From positions 1 through 20,345 of the forward strand of contig JBMNPT010000016.1 of assembly GCA_050943735.1 (NCBI GenBank): DNA of 20,345 nucleotides, read 5' to 3'. This document shows positions 1-6,172 of this stretch, one piece after another (position 1 is the stretch's first letter; the number at the start of each line of letters is the position of its first letter). Below the pieces are notes generated by a model, which worked only from the letters and a program-made list of their open reading frames with translations, was not told where the DNA came from and made no database searches. The translations under genes and the position numbers were made by a program. The DNA comes from JBMNPT01 sp050943735. GTDB lineage: Bacteria; Bacillota; Clostridia; Oscillospirales; RGIG577.

Positions 1-50
1 GTGCTTGGGGATAAGTTTATCAAGTACTAAGATTGTTATATTCACAAAAA

Positions 51-86
51 ACAGGTGCTGGATTTGTTTTCCGGCATCTGTTTTTT
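51..86. terminator. Bidirectional Rho-independent terminator
   Basis: Arms 51-62 and 70-81 pair over 12 positions (two G-T wobbles) around a short T-rich loop. A T-run (81-86) follows on the plus strand and an A-run (46-51) precedes it, so it can stop transcription both from the left and from the minus-strand gene ending at 89. Confidence 0.8.
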
Positions 87-88
87 CT

Positions 89-310
89 TTAACCTTCAAT
101 CTCCATCCCGTTTCTGAACCGGAAGAGTAGCTTTCCGCTGTGCTTGACCACTGCACTGTCAATAACCGAGCTCCAAAGTTTACTGTCAAATTCTGTGACC
201 GGCTCATCGGTTTCGTGCAGTTCGAACATGAATGCGCTGATTGACTCCGCCTGTGCCTTCCGCTGTTCACTCTCTTGCTGCAGTTTTTCTACCTTATAAT
301 CTTCAGTCAT
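89..310 (-). CDS. Small protein homologous to the C-terminus of large serine recombinases (probable remnant)
   Basis: This 73-residue product (MTEDYKVEKLQ...) resembles only the extreme C-terminal segment of Firmicutes large serine recombinases: a charged coiled-coil stretch (about residues 5-28), then a segment with EFDSKLWSSVI and LLFRFRNGMEIEG, like the usual EFDE.LW...V / F.F.NG.EI ending. The N-terminal catalytic serine domain and the zinc-ribbon region are absent. ATG at 310 is chosen because AAGGAGG (317-323) precedes it by 6 bases; an ATG at 346 lacks such a site. An in-frame stop lies just upstream of 346, so the frame does not continue into a longer recombinase. A TATAAT box on the minus strand (349-354) suggests it is transcribed on its own. 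It may be a decayed recombinase or a retained small DNA-binding protein. The family resemblance is from memory of the motif. Confidence 0.6.
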   Translation of the reverse strand: MTEDYKVEKLQQESEQRKAQAESISAFMFELHETDEPVTEFDSKLWSSVIDSAVVKHSGKLLFRFRNGMEIEG

Positions 311-348
311 GGAGAACCTCCTTGTTAGCATCTTTTCACATGACATGT

Positions 349-377
349 ATTATATCATAACTTTGACGCTTTTTCCA
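349..377 (-). promoter_or_regulatory. Probable promoter of the recombinase-like small gene
   Basis: On the minus strand a perfect TATAAT (plus 349-354) is preceded after 17 bases by TGGAAA (plus 372-377), a 4/6 match to TTGACA. The -10 box lies about 25 bases upstream of the AAGGAGG site of the gene ending at 89. Confidence 0.5.
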
Positions 378-477
378 CTACTTTTGCTAGGGATTAATAT
401 GATTTACTGGGTTTTAGAATGATTTGGTCTAGTTACGTCCATTTTTATAAAAAATATTTGCCTTATATAATTAAATA

Positions 478-573
478 GATACTCAAGGATACTCAAGAAG
501 CAAACGGTTACCCAAAAGCAAACCTTTACTCACAAAGCAAACGATAACCCCACAAAGCAAACCTTTACTTATA
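478..573. repeat. Iteron-like direct repeat cluster
   Basis: Two perfect tandem copies of GATACTCAAG (478-487, 488-497) are followed directly by four copies of AAGCAAAC at 498, 516, 535 and 555, spaced 18, 19 and 20 bases. Units 2 and 4 share AAGCAAACCTTTACT exactly; units 1 and 3 share a different tail (G-T-ACCC), giving an A-B-A-B pattern. The region is AT-rich, carries no ORF and lies upstream of the recombinase-like gene. Such arrays commonly serve as binding sites for a replication initiator, transposase or recombinase; which applies here is unknown. No other gene is seen between 311 and 690. Confidence 0.7.
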
Positions 574-691
574 CGGCAGTCCGCTGCAACCCCTAAAAAA
601 ATAATAAACCCACACCGGAAATCACTCCAGAGTGGGTTGTTCTATAGTCTGAGATTCCAAAACCTCTTGAAATCAAGGCTTTTTTGCATAG

Positions 692-728
692 AAAAAAGGC
701 AGCAGATTTCTATCAAAATCTACTACCT
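692..728 (-). terminator. Rho-independent terminator of tRNA-Ala
   Basis: On the minus strand a 13-base-pair stem (arms 716-728 and 697-709, three G-T pairs) with a 6-base loop is followed by six Ts (plus A-run 692-697). It lies 4 bases past the CCA end of tRNA-Ala. Confidence 0.85.
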
Positions 729-732
729 TATC

Positions 733-808
733 TGGTGGAGCATAGGGGACTTGAACCCCTGACCCCCACACTGCCAGTGTGGTGCGCTCCCAACTGCGCT
801 AATGCCCC
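733..808 (-). tRNA. tRNA-Ala (GGC anticodon)
   Basis: The minus strand reads a complete 76-base cloverleaf. The acceptor arm GGGGCAT pairs with ATGCTCC, the anticodon stem is CCACA/TGTGG with loop CTGGCAG (anticodon GGC), the T-arm carries GGTTCAAGTC, and 3' CCA is encoded. It has its own promoter and terminator and is divergent from the five-tRNA operon. Confidence 0.95.
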
Positions 809-821
809 GAAAACAATGACT

Positions 822-850
822 ATTATAGCATGAGGATATGGAGAAGTCAA
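822..850 (-). promoter_or_regulatory. Promoter of tRNA-Ala
   Basis: On the minus strand TTGACT (plus 845-850), a 17-base spacer, and TATAAT (plus 822-827) end 14 bases upstream of the tRNA 5' end. This is a near-consensus sigma-A promoter. Confidence 0.88.
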
Positions 851-904
851 TCATTTTTTGCCGAAAAAAGATGGAAAAAATTTTTTATTTTTTTGATTTT
901 AGTG

Positions 905-933
905 TTGACTTTCAGTGCACAACATAGTATAAT
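905..933 (+). promoter_or_regulatory. Promoter of the Val-Asp-Phe-Gly-Cys tRNA operon
   Basis: TTGACT (905-910), a 17-base spacer and a perfect TATAAT (928-933) lie 33 bases before the first tRNA. Transcription is expected to start at about 940, at the first base of the leader hairpin. Confidence 0.9.
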
Positions 934-940
934 TATTTTC

Positions 941-958
941 GTCGCTGAGGTCAGCGAC
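941..958 (+). promoter_or_regulatory. 5' leader hairpin of the tRNA operon
   Basis: GTCGCTGA and TCAGCGAC form a perfect 8-base-pair stem around GG, starting within a base or two of the predicted transcript 5' end. It may protect the precursor 5' end or aid processing, or be a DNA palindrome bound by a protein. Function is inferred only. Confidence 0.6.
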
Positions 959-966
959 AAAGAGAT

Positions 967-1042
967 GGAGGATTAGCTCAGCTGGGAGAGCATCTGCCTT
1001 ACAAGCAGAGGGTCACAGGTTCGAGCCCTGTATCCTCCACCA
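967..1042 (+). tRNA. tRNA-Val (TAC anticodon)
   Basis: The 76-base cloverleaf has acceptor GGAGGAT paired with ATCCTCC, anticodon stem TCTGC/GCAGA with loop CTTACAA (anticodon TAC), T-loop GGTTCGAGCC and encoded CCA. It is first in the operon, 4 bases before tRNA-Asp. Confidence 0.95.
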
Positions 1043-1046
1043 ATTT

Positions 1047-1123
1047 GGCTCCGTAGCTCAGTTGGTTAGAGCGCTGCCCTGTCACGGCAGAGGTCGTGGG
1101 TTCGAGCCCCATCGGAGTCGCCA
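1047..1123 (+). tRNA. tRNA-Asp (GTC anticodon)
   Basis: The 77-base cloverleaf has acceptor GGCTCCG paired with CGGAGTC (one G-T), anticodon stem CTGCC/GGCAG with loop CTGTCAC (anticodon GTC), discriminator G and encoded CCA. Confidence 0.95.
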
Positions 1124-1132
1124 ATTTTATAT

Positions 1133-1208
1133 GCCTCTGTAGCTCAGTTGGTAGAGCAGGGGACTGAAAATCCCCGTGTCGGTGGTTCGATTCCGCCCGG
1201 AGGCACCA
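1133..1208 (+). tRNA. tRNA-Phe (GAA anticodon)
   Basis: The 76-base cloverleaf has acceptor GCCTCTG paired with CGGAGGC (one T-G), anticodon stem GGGGA/TCCCC with loop CTGAAAA (anticodon GAA) and encoded CCA. Confidence 0.95.
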
Positions 1209-1212
1209 ACAT

Positions 1213-1288
1213 GCGGACGTAGCTCATCTGGTAGAGCGCCACCTTGCCAAGGTGGAGGTAGCGGGTTCGAGCCCCGTCGTCCGCTCCA
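1213..1288 (+). tRNA. tRNA-Gly (GCC anticodon)
   Basis: The 76-base cloverleaf has acceptor GCGGACG paired with CGTCCGC, anticodon stem CCACC/GGTGG with loop TTGCCAA (anticodon GCC), discriminator T and encoded CCA. Confidence 0.95.
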
Positions 1289-1295
1289 TATTTAT

Positions 1296-1369
<74 letters not shown>

Positions 1370-1374
1370 ATTTC

Positions 1375-1412
1375 CAGTCATCAAAGCAATAAGCTTTGAT
1401 GACTGTTTTTTT
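1375..1412 (+). terminator. Terminator of the five-tRNA operon
   Basis: A perfect 13-base-pair stem (CAGTCATCAAAGC and its complement, 1375-1387/1393-1405) with loop AATAA is followed by seven Ts. Confidence 0.93.
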
Positions 1413-1501
1413 ATGTGAACAGAAAGAAATTTCACAGTGACAGAAATTGTGCAGAAAACTGTGCGGAAACAACGAAGTTGACAAAATCTCACGAAAACCC
1501 T

Positions 1502-1530
1502 TTGACAAATGAAAAAGAGGTTGTTATATT
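1502..1530 (+). promoter_or_regulatory. Promoter of the LacI-family regulator gene
   Basis: Consensus TTGACA (1502-1507), a 17-base spacer and TATATT (1525-1530). The predicted start (about 1537) falls at the edge of operator O1, which suggests autorepression. Confidence 0.85.
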
Positions 1531-1537
1531 GTAGATA

Positions 1538-1551
1538 AGAAATCGATTTCT
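1538..1551. promoter_or_regulatory. Operator O1 (LacI-type palindrome) at the regulator promoter
   Basis: AGAAATCGATTTCT is a perfect 14-base palindrome with the central CG typical of LacI-family sites. It sits between the -10 box and the Shine-Dalgarno sequence of the regulator gene. Three near-identical copies occur upstream of the GRE gene (2634, 2683, 2785) and none was noticed elsewhere in the window. Confidence 0.85.
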
Positions 1552-1562
1552 GGAGGGGGAAC

Positions 1563-2609
1563 ATGGAAAAACGTACAACCATTTACGACATCGCACAACA
1601 AGCGAAGGTTTCCCCCAGCACGGTTTCAAGGGTGTTGAGCAAAGCACAGTATCCTGTGAAAGCGGAAGTGCGCCAGCGGGTGCTGGAGGTGGCCAAAGAG
1701 CTCAACTATTATCCCAATGTGCAGGCGAGAAATTTGAAATCACATACCAGTAACAATATTGGTGTGATTTTGCCCGCCATTGATGATCCGTTTTATCCGT
1801 CTATTGTGCGCGGGGTGGAAGACGAAGCCGTTCGTAACAATTTTTCCATCATGGTGTGCAGTTCCAATAAAAAACAGGATCGGATTGACCGATATGTGCG
1901 GTCTTTAGCGGAGCAAAATGTACGGGGGATCATGGCCATTTATCTGGACTTTTTTCCCGATGCCATGAATGATTTCATCAATCATGGCGGTGTGGTGGTA
2001 GCAGTGAGTATCCCGGGGTTTACCATCCCTGATGTATACAATATCATCGTGGACACAGGGAGAGAAGCCTATCTGCTCACCAAACATCTGCTGGAATTGG
2101 GACACCGGCGCATTGCGTTACTCATTGGTTCTCCCAATACAAAAATTCGTATGGTGAGAATTGAGGGATATAAACGAGCTCTGCAGGAATATGGTATACC
2201 ATATGAAAAAAAGTATGTCATCACCTGTAGGGAAGAGGACCGGGATGGAACTGGTGAATGCAAATATGGTCAGCGGATGGCTGAACGACTGCTTCAGGAA
2301 GTTCCGGAAGTGACGGGTATTGTGTGTGTGAATGATATGGTGGCTCTGGCATGTATGCATGTGCTGCAGGAGCATGGAAAGCGCATACCCGAAGATTATT
2401 CGGTGACAGGTATGGATGATGCCTATTTTTCCCGCATGATCCGGCCCGAGATGACCACCATACAGTTTGACAAATATCAATTGGGAAAAGAAATGGTACG
2501 TATTTTCATTGAAGCCCTGAAAAAAGGACAGAAAGAAGTGCTGCATGATTATGGAAGCCATATTTCCATCGTGGTACGCAAAAGCACTGGTCCACCCAGA
2601 GCGGAATAA
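1563..2609 (+). CDS. LacI/GalR-family transcriptional regulator
   Basis: The 348-residue protein has the full LacI/GalR layout. An N-terminal helix-turn-helix (about residues 6-27, TIYDIAQQAKVSPSTVSRVLS) is followed by a hinge (about 47-62, LNYYPNVQARNLKS) that inserts in the operator's central CG step. A periplasmic-binding-protein-like effector domain fills the rest (GVILPAIDDPFYPSIVRGVE, VNDMVALACMHVLQEHG, TGMDDAYFSRMIRPEMTTIQ). ATG at 1563 is preceded by GGAGGGGG at 1552-1559. O1 in its own leader and O2-O4 before the GRE gene indicate that it represses itself and the downstream catabolic operon until an inducer, probably a substrate or intermediate of the pathway, binds. The effector cannot be read from the sequence. 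It is not a typical CcpA, because the sites are not cre boxes and it is embedded in a local catabolic locus. Confidence 0.93.
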   Translation: MEKRTTIYDIAQQAKVSPSTVSRVLSKAQYPVKAEVRQRVLEVAKELNYYPNVQARNLKSHTSNNIGVILPAIDDPFYPSIVRGVEDEAVRNNFSIMVCSSNKKQDRIDRYVRSLAEQNVRGIMAIYLDFFPDAMNDFINHGGVVVAVSIPGFTIPDVYNIIVDTGREAYLLTKHLLELGHRRIALLIGSPNTKIRMVRIEGYKRALQEYGIPYEKKYVITCREEDRDGTGECKYGQRMAERLLQEVPEVTGIVCVNDMVALACMHVLQEHGKRIPEDYSVTGMDDAYFSRMIRPEMTTIQFDKYQLGKEMVRIFIEALKKGQKEVLHDYGSHISIVVRKSTGPPRAE

Positions 2610-2628
2610 GGCCGAAAGGCCTCTTCTT
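2609..2628 (+). terminator. Weak terminator after the regulator gene
   Basis: AGGCC and GGCCT form a 5-base-pair stem with a GAAA tetraloop right after the stop codon, followed by the mixed pyrimidine run CTCTTCTT. It is short, so read-through into the GRE operon is possible. Confidence 0.5.
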
Positions 2629-2633
2629 AAAAC

Positions 2634-2647
2634 AGAAATCGATTGCT
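2634..2647. promoter_or_regulatory. Operator O2 (LacI-type site)
   Basis: AGAAATCGATTGCT matches O1 at 13 of 14 positions, with one change in the right half. Its centre lies about 49 bases from O3, and the two are in opposite orientation. Confidence 0.8.
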
Positions 2648-2650
2648 ATA

Positions 2651-2674
2651 AATAAAAGTTTCTTTTATTTTTTT
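2651..2674 (+). terminator. AT-rich hairpin with T-run between operators O2 and O3
   Basis: AATAAAAG and CTTTTATT form a perfect 8-base-pair inverted repeat around TTT and run into a T-tract ending at 2674. It resembles an intrinsic terminator but its stem has only one G-C pair, so efficiency would be low. It could act as terminator, attenuator or UP-like AT-rich promoter DNA. Confidence 0.4.
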
Positions 2675-2682
2675 GTACAAAA

Positions 2683-2696
2683 AGCAATCGATTTCC
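2683..2696. promoter_or_regulatory. Operator O3 (LacI-type site, inverted relative to O2)
   Basis: AGCAATCGATTTCC is the reverse complement of O2 at 13 of 14 positions. A TTGTAC sequence (2673-2678) lies just upstream, but no convincing -10 box follows, so the exact promoter of the GRE operon is not resolved. Confidence 0.8.
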
Positions 2697-2784
2697 TAAG
2701 AGAATCAAGTGAAAATATCAAGGAAATAGAGTCAATCGCAGCAGAATAGTTTAAGATAGCAGGAGTTAGCTGTTTTTACAAAAC

Positions 2785-2798
2785 AGAAATCGATTGCA
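2785..2798. promoter_or_regulatory. Operator O4 (LacI-type site) next to the GRE ribosome site
   Basis: AGAAATCGATTGCA matches O2 at 13 of 14 positions and ends 1 base before the AGGAGG Shine-Dalgarno sequence (2800-2805). Repressor bound here would act as a downstream operator, by roadblock or by looping to O2/O3 about 100-150 bases away. Confidence 0.8.
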
Positions 2799-2812
2799 TA
2801 GGAGGCATTTAC

Positions 2813-5161
2813 GTGACAGATCGTTTGCAAAGACTCAGAGAAAGATATCTGGCCAGTGAGCCGGAGATTTGCGTGGAGCGGGCGCAGATCATCACCCGGG
2901 CCTATCAGGAATACGCTCAGGAAACAGCGCCTTTGCTGAGGGCCAAAAGTTTCGCAAAAATTCTCCGGGAGATGACCATTTTCATTGCGCCGGAGGAACT
3001 AATCGTGGGCAATCTGGGGACCAAACCCCGCTGCGCACCCGTTTTCCCCGAATTTTCGGTGGACTGGATTTTGAAAGAGCTGGATTCCTTTGAGAAACGT
3101 ACCGCGGGCCGCTACTACATATCCGAAGAAAACAAGGCCATCTTGCGGGAACTGCTGCCCTGGTGGAAGAACCGCAACACCAAGGACCGGGCGATGACAT
3201 TGCTCCCACAGGAAACCCGGGAGGCCATGGAAGATCAGGCGTTTATCCTCACTCCTCTTTCCTGCGGATTGGGCCATATCGCGGTAGATTATCGCAAAAT
3301 CCTGGAAGTGGGTTTGCAGGCCATGGTAGAAGATTTACAGTTCCGGCTGGACGAGGGGGATACCACACAGGGTGACTGGGAGCAAAAGACACTGTTTTAC
3401 CGATCCTGTATCATTGTGTGCCAGGCATTGATGGAATTCGCCGAACGATACGCCCAGTTGGCGGAACACCAGGCCGCTCAGGCGGAGGGCAGCCGGAGAG
3501 AGGAATTGCTGGAGATGGCCCGGATTTGCCGCAAGGTGCCTCGGTATCCCAGTGAAAGCTTCCACGAAGCACTGCAGAGCTTCTGGTTTTTGCATCTGGC
3601 CCTGCAGATTGAATCCAATGGGCATAGTATGTCTCCCGGACGGTTTGATCAGTATATGAATCCCTATTTCTTGGCCGACCAGCAGAAAGGGGTTCCGCAG
3701 GAGTGGCAGGAGGAATTGCTGGGCTGTCTATGGATCAAATTCAGCGAGATCAACAAGCTTCGGGATGCCAATGGTTCGCTGGCCTTTGGGGGGTACCCCA
3801 TGTTTCAGAATCTGCTGGTGGGCGGTGTGGACCGCAGCGGCCGGGATTGTACCAATGAAGTGTCGCTGATGTGCTGCAAAGTCACTGGCGAGATGAAACT
3901 GTCCCAGCCCTCTTTGTCAGTGCGGTGGCACCGCAATGCTGACCCGCGGCTGCTGGACGCGGCGGCGGAGGTGGCGCGCAGCGGCATCGGAATGCCCGCC
4001 TATTTCAATGATGAAGCCATCATTCCCATTTTGCAGAAGATCGGCTGTAGTTTGGATGACGCCCGGAATTACGCCGAAGTGGGGTGTGTGGAGCCTCAGC
4101 CCGCCGGACGCTGTGAGGGACTGTATTCCTCGGGCTTTGACAATCTGTGTAAAATTCTGGAGCTGGCGGTCTTTGATGGGGAAAATCCTCTCACCGGCAA
4201 ACAGCTGGGTCCTCACACTGGTACCGATTTCGCTTCCTTTGAGGAATTTTATCAAGCATATTTGAAGCAGCAGGCCCATATTCTTTGCCTGCATGCCCGG
4301 GCAGTCAATGCGGTGGATTTTGTACACAGTCAGATGTGTCCCACGCCACTGGTTTCCTGTTTTGTGGAGGATTGCATCGAACGGGGCATGGATGTGCGCA
4401 GTGGAGGAGCCCATTACAATTTCACTTCGCCCAATGCGGTGGGGTTGGCCAATGTGGCCGATTCTCTGGCGGTGATTCAACGAAAGATCTATGAGGAGCA
4501 TAAGCTCACCTTCGGGCAGCTCAAGGAGATCCTCCGGAAGGATTACCAGGGGTATGAAAGTCTGCGTCAGGAATTCCTCAATGATGTGCCCAAATACGGC
4601 AATGATGATCCCTTTGTGGATGGTCTGGCCCGTCGGGTGGGCGAGGATTTCTGTTTGGAATTCAAGCGGTACCGCAATGTACGGCAGGGCACTTTCCAGC
4701 CGGGCTTGCAGAGCATTTCAGCCCATGCGTTGTTTGTGGGGACCATTGGGGCCACCCCTGACGGACGCACCCGGGACACTCTGGTGTCTGACGGCGGTGT
4801 GTCGCCGGCTCAGGGACGAGATGTGCACGGGCCCACTGCGGCACTGCGTTCGGTGTCCCATCTCAATCATCTGGAGGCCACCAATGGGGCGCTGCTCAAT
4901 GTGAAATTTCATCCTTCGGCGGTACAGGGACCCCATGGCAAAGAGATCCTCAATGCGCTGCTGGACAGTTTCTTCCGCCTGGGCGGTCAGCATGTGCAGT
5001 TCAATATCGTGGACAGCAAGGTGTTGCGGGATGCACAGGTACATCCGGAAAATTATCGGGATCTGGTGGTTCGGGTGGCTGGCTTCAGTGTTCTTTTCAC
5101 TACGCTGGATCGGGTGCTGCAAAACGATATCATCGAGCGGACCCAGCACAACGGCTGCTGA
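2813..5161 (+). CDS. Glycyl-radical enzyme of the glycerol/diol dehydratase-like (PFL-like) family, substrate unassigned
   Basis: The 782-residue product is the length of glycerol dehydratase-type glycyl-radical enzymes. The thiyl-radical loop GCVEP has Cys425 and Glu427. The glycine loop RVAGFSVLF places the radical Gly757, followed by the usual NDIIERTQH. His155 (GHIAVDY) and His271-Ser272 (ESNGHSMSPGR) match active-site positions of B12-independent glycerol dehydratase (His164, His281, Ser282). The position of its Asp447, in GWHD, is instead GLYSS (Ser439), so a different substrate is likely; this is by-eye alignment. These enzymes work oxygen-free in the cytoplasm, eliminating water or another leaving group, or cleaving C-C, C-S or C-N bonds. 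The start is GTG, 7 bases after AGGAGG. The activase gene begins 12 bases past the stop. The family is certain. Alternatives include sulfonate lyase, hydroxyproline dehydratase and choline lyase relatives; no microcompartment, proC or aldehyde dehydrogenase gene accompanies it. Confidence 0.93.
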   Translation: MTDRLQRLRERYLASEPEICVERAQIITRAYQEYAQETAPLLRAKSFAKILREMTIFIAPEELIVGNLGTKPRCAPVFPEFSVDWILKELDSFEKRTAGRYYISEENKAILRELLPWWKNRNTKDRAMTLLPQETREAMEDQAFILTPLSCGLGHIAVDYRKILEVGLQAMVEDLQFRLDEGDTTQGDWEQKTLFYRSCIIVCQALMEFAERYAQLAEHQAAQAEGSRREELLEMARICRKVPRYPSESFHEALQSFWFLHLALQIESNGHSMSPGRFDQYMNPYFLADQQKGVPQEWQEELLGCLWIKFSEINKLRDANGSLAFGGYPMFQNLLVGGVDRSGRDCTNEVSLMCCKVTGEMKLSQPSLSVRWHRNADPRLLDAAAEVARSGIGMPAYFNDEAIIPILQKIGCSLDDARNYAEVGCVEPQPAGRCEGLYSSGFDNLCKILELAVFDGENPLTGKQLGPHTGTDFASFEEFYQAYLKQQAHILCLHARAVNAVDFVHSQMCPTPLVSCFVEDCIERGMDVRSGGAHYNFTSPNAVGLANVADSLAVIQRKIYEEHKLTFGQLKEILRKDYQGYESLRQEFLNDVPKYGNDDPFVDGLARRVGEDFCLEFKRYRNVRQGTFQPGLQSISAHALFVGTIGATPDGRTRDTLVSDGGVSPAQGRDVHGPTAALRSVSHLNHLEATNGALLNVKFHPSAVQGPHGKEILNALLDSFFRLGGQHVQFNIVDSKVLRDAQVHPENYRDLVVRVAGFSVLFTTLDRVLQNDIIERTQHNGC

Positions 5162-5173
5162 AAGGAGGGACTT

Positions 5174-6079
5174 ATGGAGTCGGGTATTGTATTTGACATC
5201 CAACACTTTTCGGTACACGACGGCGGCGGAATCCGGACCAACGTATTTCTGAAGGGGTGTCCCCTGCACTGCGACTGGTGCAGCAACCCGGAATCCCAAA
5301 GCCGATTGCCTCAACCTCTGTTTGAGCCCAGTAAATGCATTGGTTGTGGAGCGTGCCGGGAGGCATGTCCGGTGGATGCCATAGGGGAGAAGGGGGGCCG
5401 ACGTATCATACGAACCGAGGCGTGCGTGAACTGTCAGCAGCACCCCTGTGCCACAGCCTGTAAGGCACTGGCGCTGAAAATTGCCGGCACCCGGTATACG
5501 GTGGAAGAGGTGGTGCGCCAGGTGGAGCAGGACCGGTTGTTTTACGAGAGATCGGGGGGAGGGGTGACCTTCACCGGAGGAGAACCGCTGCTGCAGATTG
5601 ACTTTCTCACCGAAGTGGCCAGAGTCTGTCGGGAGAAGGGAATTCACACAGCGGTGGAAACCTGCGGGGCGGTGCCCTGGGAACATTTTGAACAGGCAGG
5701 ACCTTTTTTGGAACAGTATCTATTTGATGTAAAGCATGTAAACCCCCAGAAAATGCAGCAGGCCACCGGACAGGATGGCAGCCGCATTTTGGACAATTTC
5801 CGTAAACTGGCCGCCACAGGCGCTTGCATTACCGCCAGAGTACCGGTGATTCCGGGATTTAACAGTGAAATGGAGGAAATCCAGGCCATCGGTGAGTTTG
5901 TGAAAAGCTGCGGGGTACAGCGCATCGATCTGCTCACCTATCATGAAATGGGAGTCCCCAAATATGAGAAGATATTCTCAGCTCACCGGCCTTTGCGGCG
6001 CAAGAGTCTGTCTCCGGAACAAATGGAGGAGCGAGTCAAACTGCTGCAGGATATGGGCCTGCGGGCGGAATTGGGGTGA
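5174..6079 (+). CDS. Glycyl-radical enzyme activating protein (radical SAM)
   Basis: The 301-residue protein has the radical-SAM motif C29-x3-C33-x2-C36 (GCPLHCDWCSNPE), binding the [4Fe-4S] cluster that cleaves S-adenosylmethionine. A ferredoxin-like insert follows with two more cluster motifs (C55, C58, C61, C65 and C84, C87, C92, C96), and then GGGVTFTGGEPLLQ, the SAM-binding GGE region. This three-cluster design is usual for activases of dehydratase-type glycyl-radical enzymes, whereas pyruvate formate-lyase activase lacks the insert. It abstracts a hydrogen from Gly757 of the upstream enzyme. ATG at 5174 is preceded by AAAGGAGG, which overlaps the stop region of the GRE gene, so the pair should be translationally close. 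Specificity for the neighbour is inferred from adjacency. Confidence 0.94.
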   Translation: MESGIVFDIQHFSVHDGGGIRTNVFLKGCPLHCDWCSNPESQSRLPQPLFEPSKCIGCGACREACPVDAIGEKGGRRIIRTEACVNCQQHPCATACKALALKIAGTRYTVEEVVRQVEQDRLFYERSGGGVTFTGGEPLLQIDFLTEVARVCREKGIHTAVETCGAVPWEHFEQAGPFLEQYLFDVKHVNPQKMQQATGQDGSRILDNFRKLAATGACITARVPVIPGFNSEMEEIQAIGEFVKSCGVQRIDLLTYHEMGVPKYEKIFSAHRPLRRKSLSPEQMEERVKLLQDMGLRAELG

Positions 6080-6172
6080 GAAAGATACATTGGACCAGGA
6101 TCTTCCTAAGGGGGAGATTGAAAAGTATACAATCATATCAATCCAAACAAAAAGCAAATGGAGGAATTTGAG

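Noticed and set aside
478..573. CRISPR array
   Set aside because: The repeated units are 8-15 bases with 18-20-base periods and no unique spacers of CRISPR length, and no cas genes are present.
661..687. A plus-strand terminator formed by CTTGAAATCAAG followed by a T-run
   Set aside because: The stem is only 4-5 A-T-rich base pairs and no plus-strand gene precedes it in this interval.
1538..2798. CcpA catabolite (cre) sites
   Set aside because: The palindromes have core AATCGATT and lack the cre pattern TGNAANCGNNNNCA. Their confinement to this locus points to the adjacent LacI regulator.
4718..5686. A 322-codon minus-strand frame opposite the GRE and activase genes
   Set aside because: It spans two well-identified genes and their ribosome sites on the other strand, with no recognisable motif.
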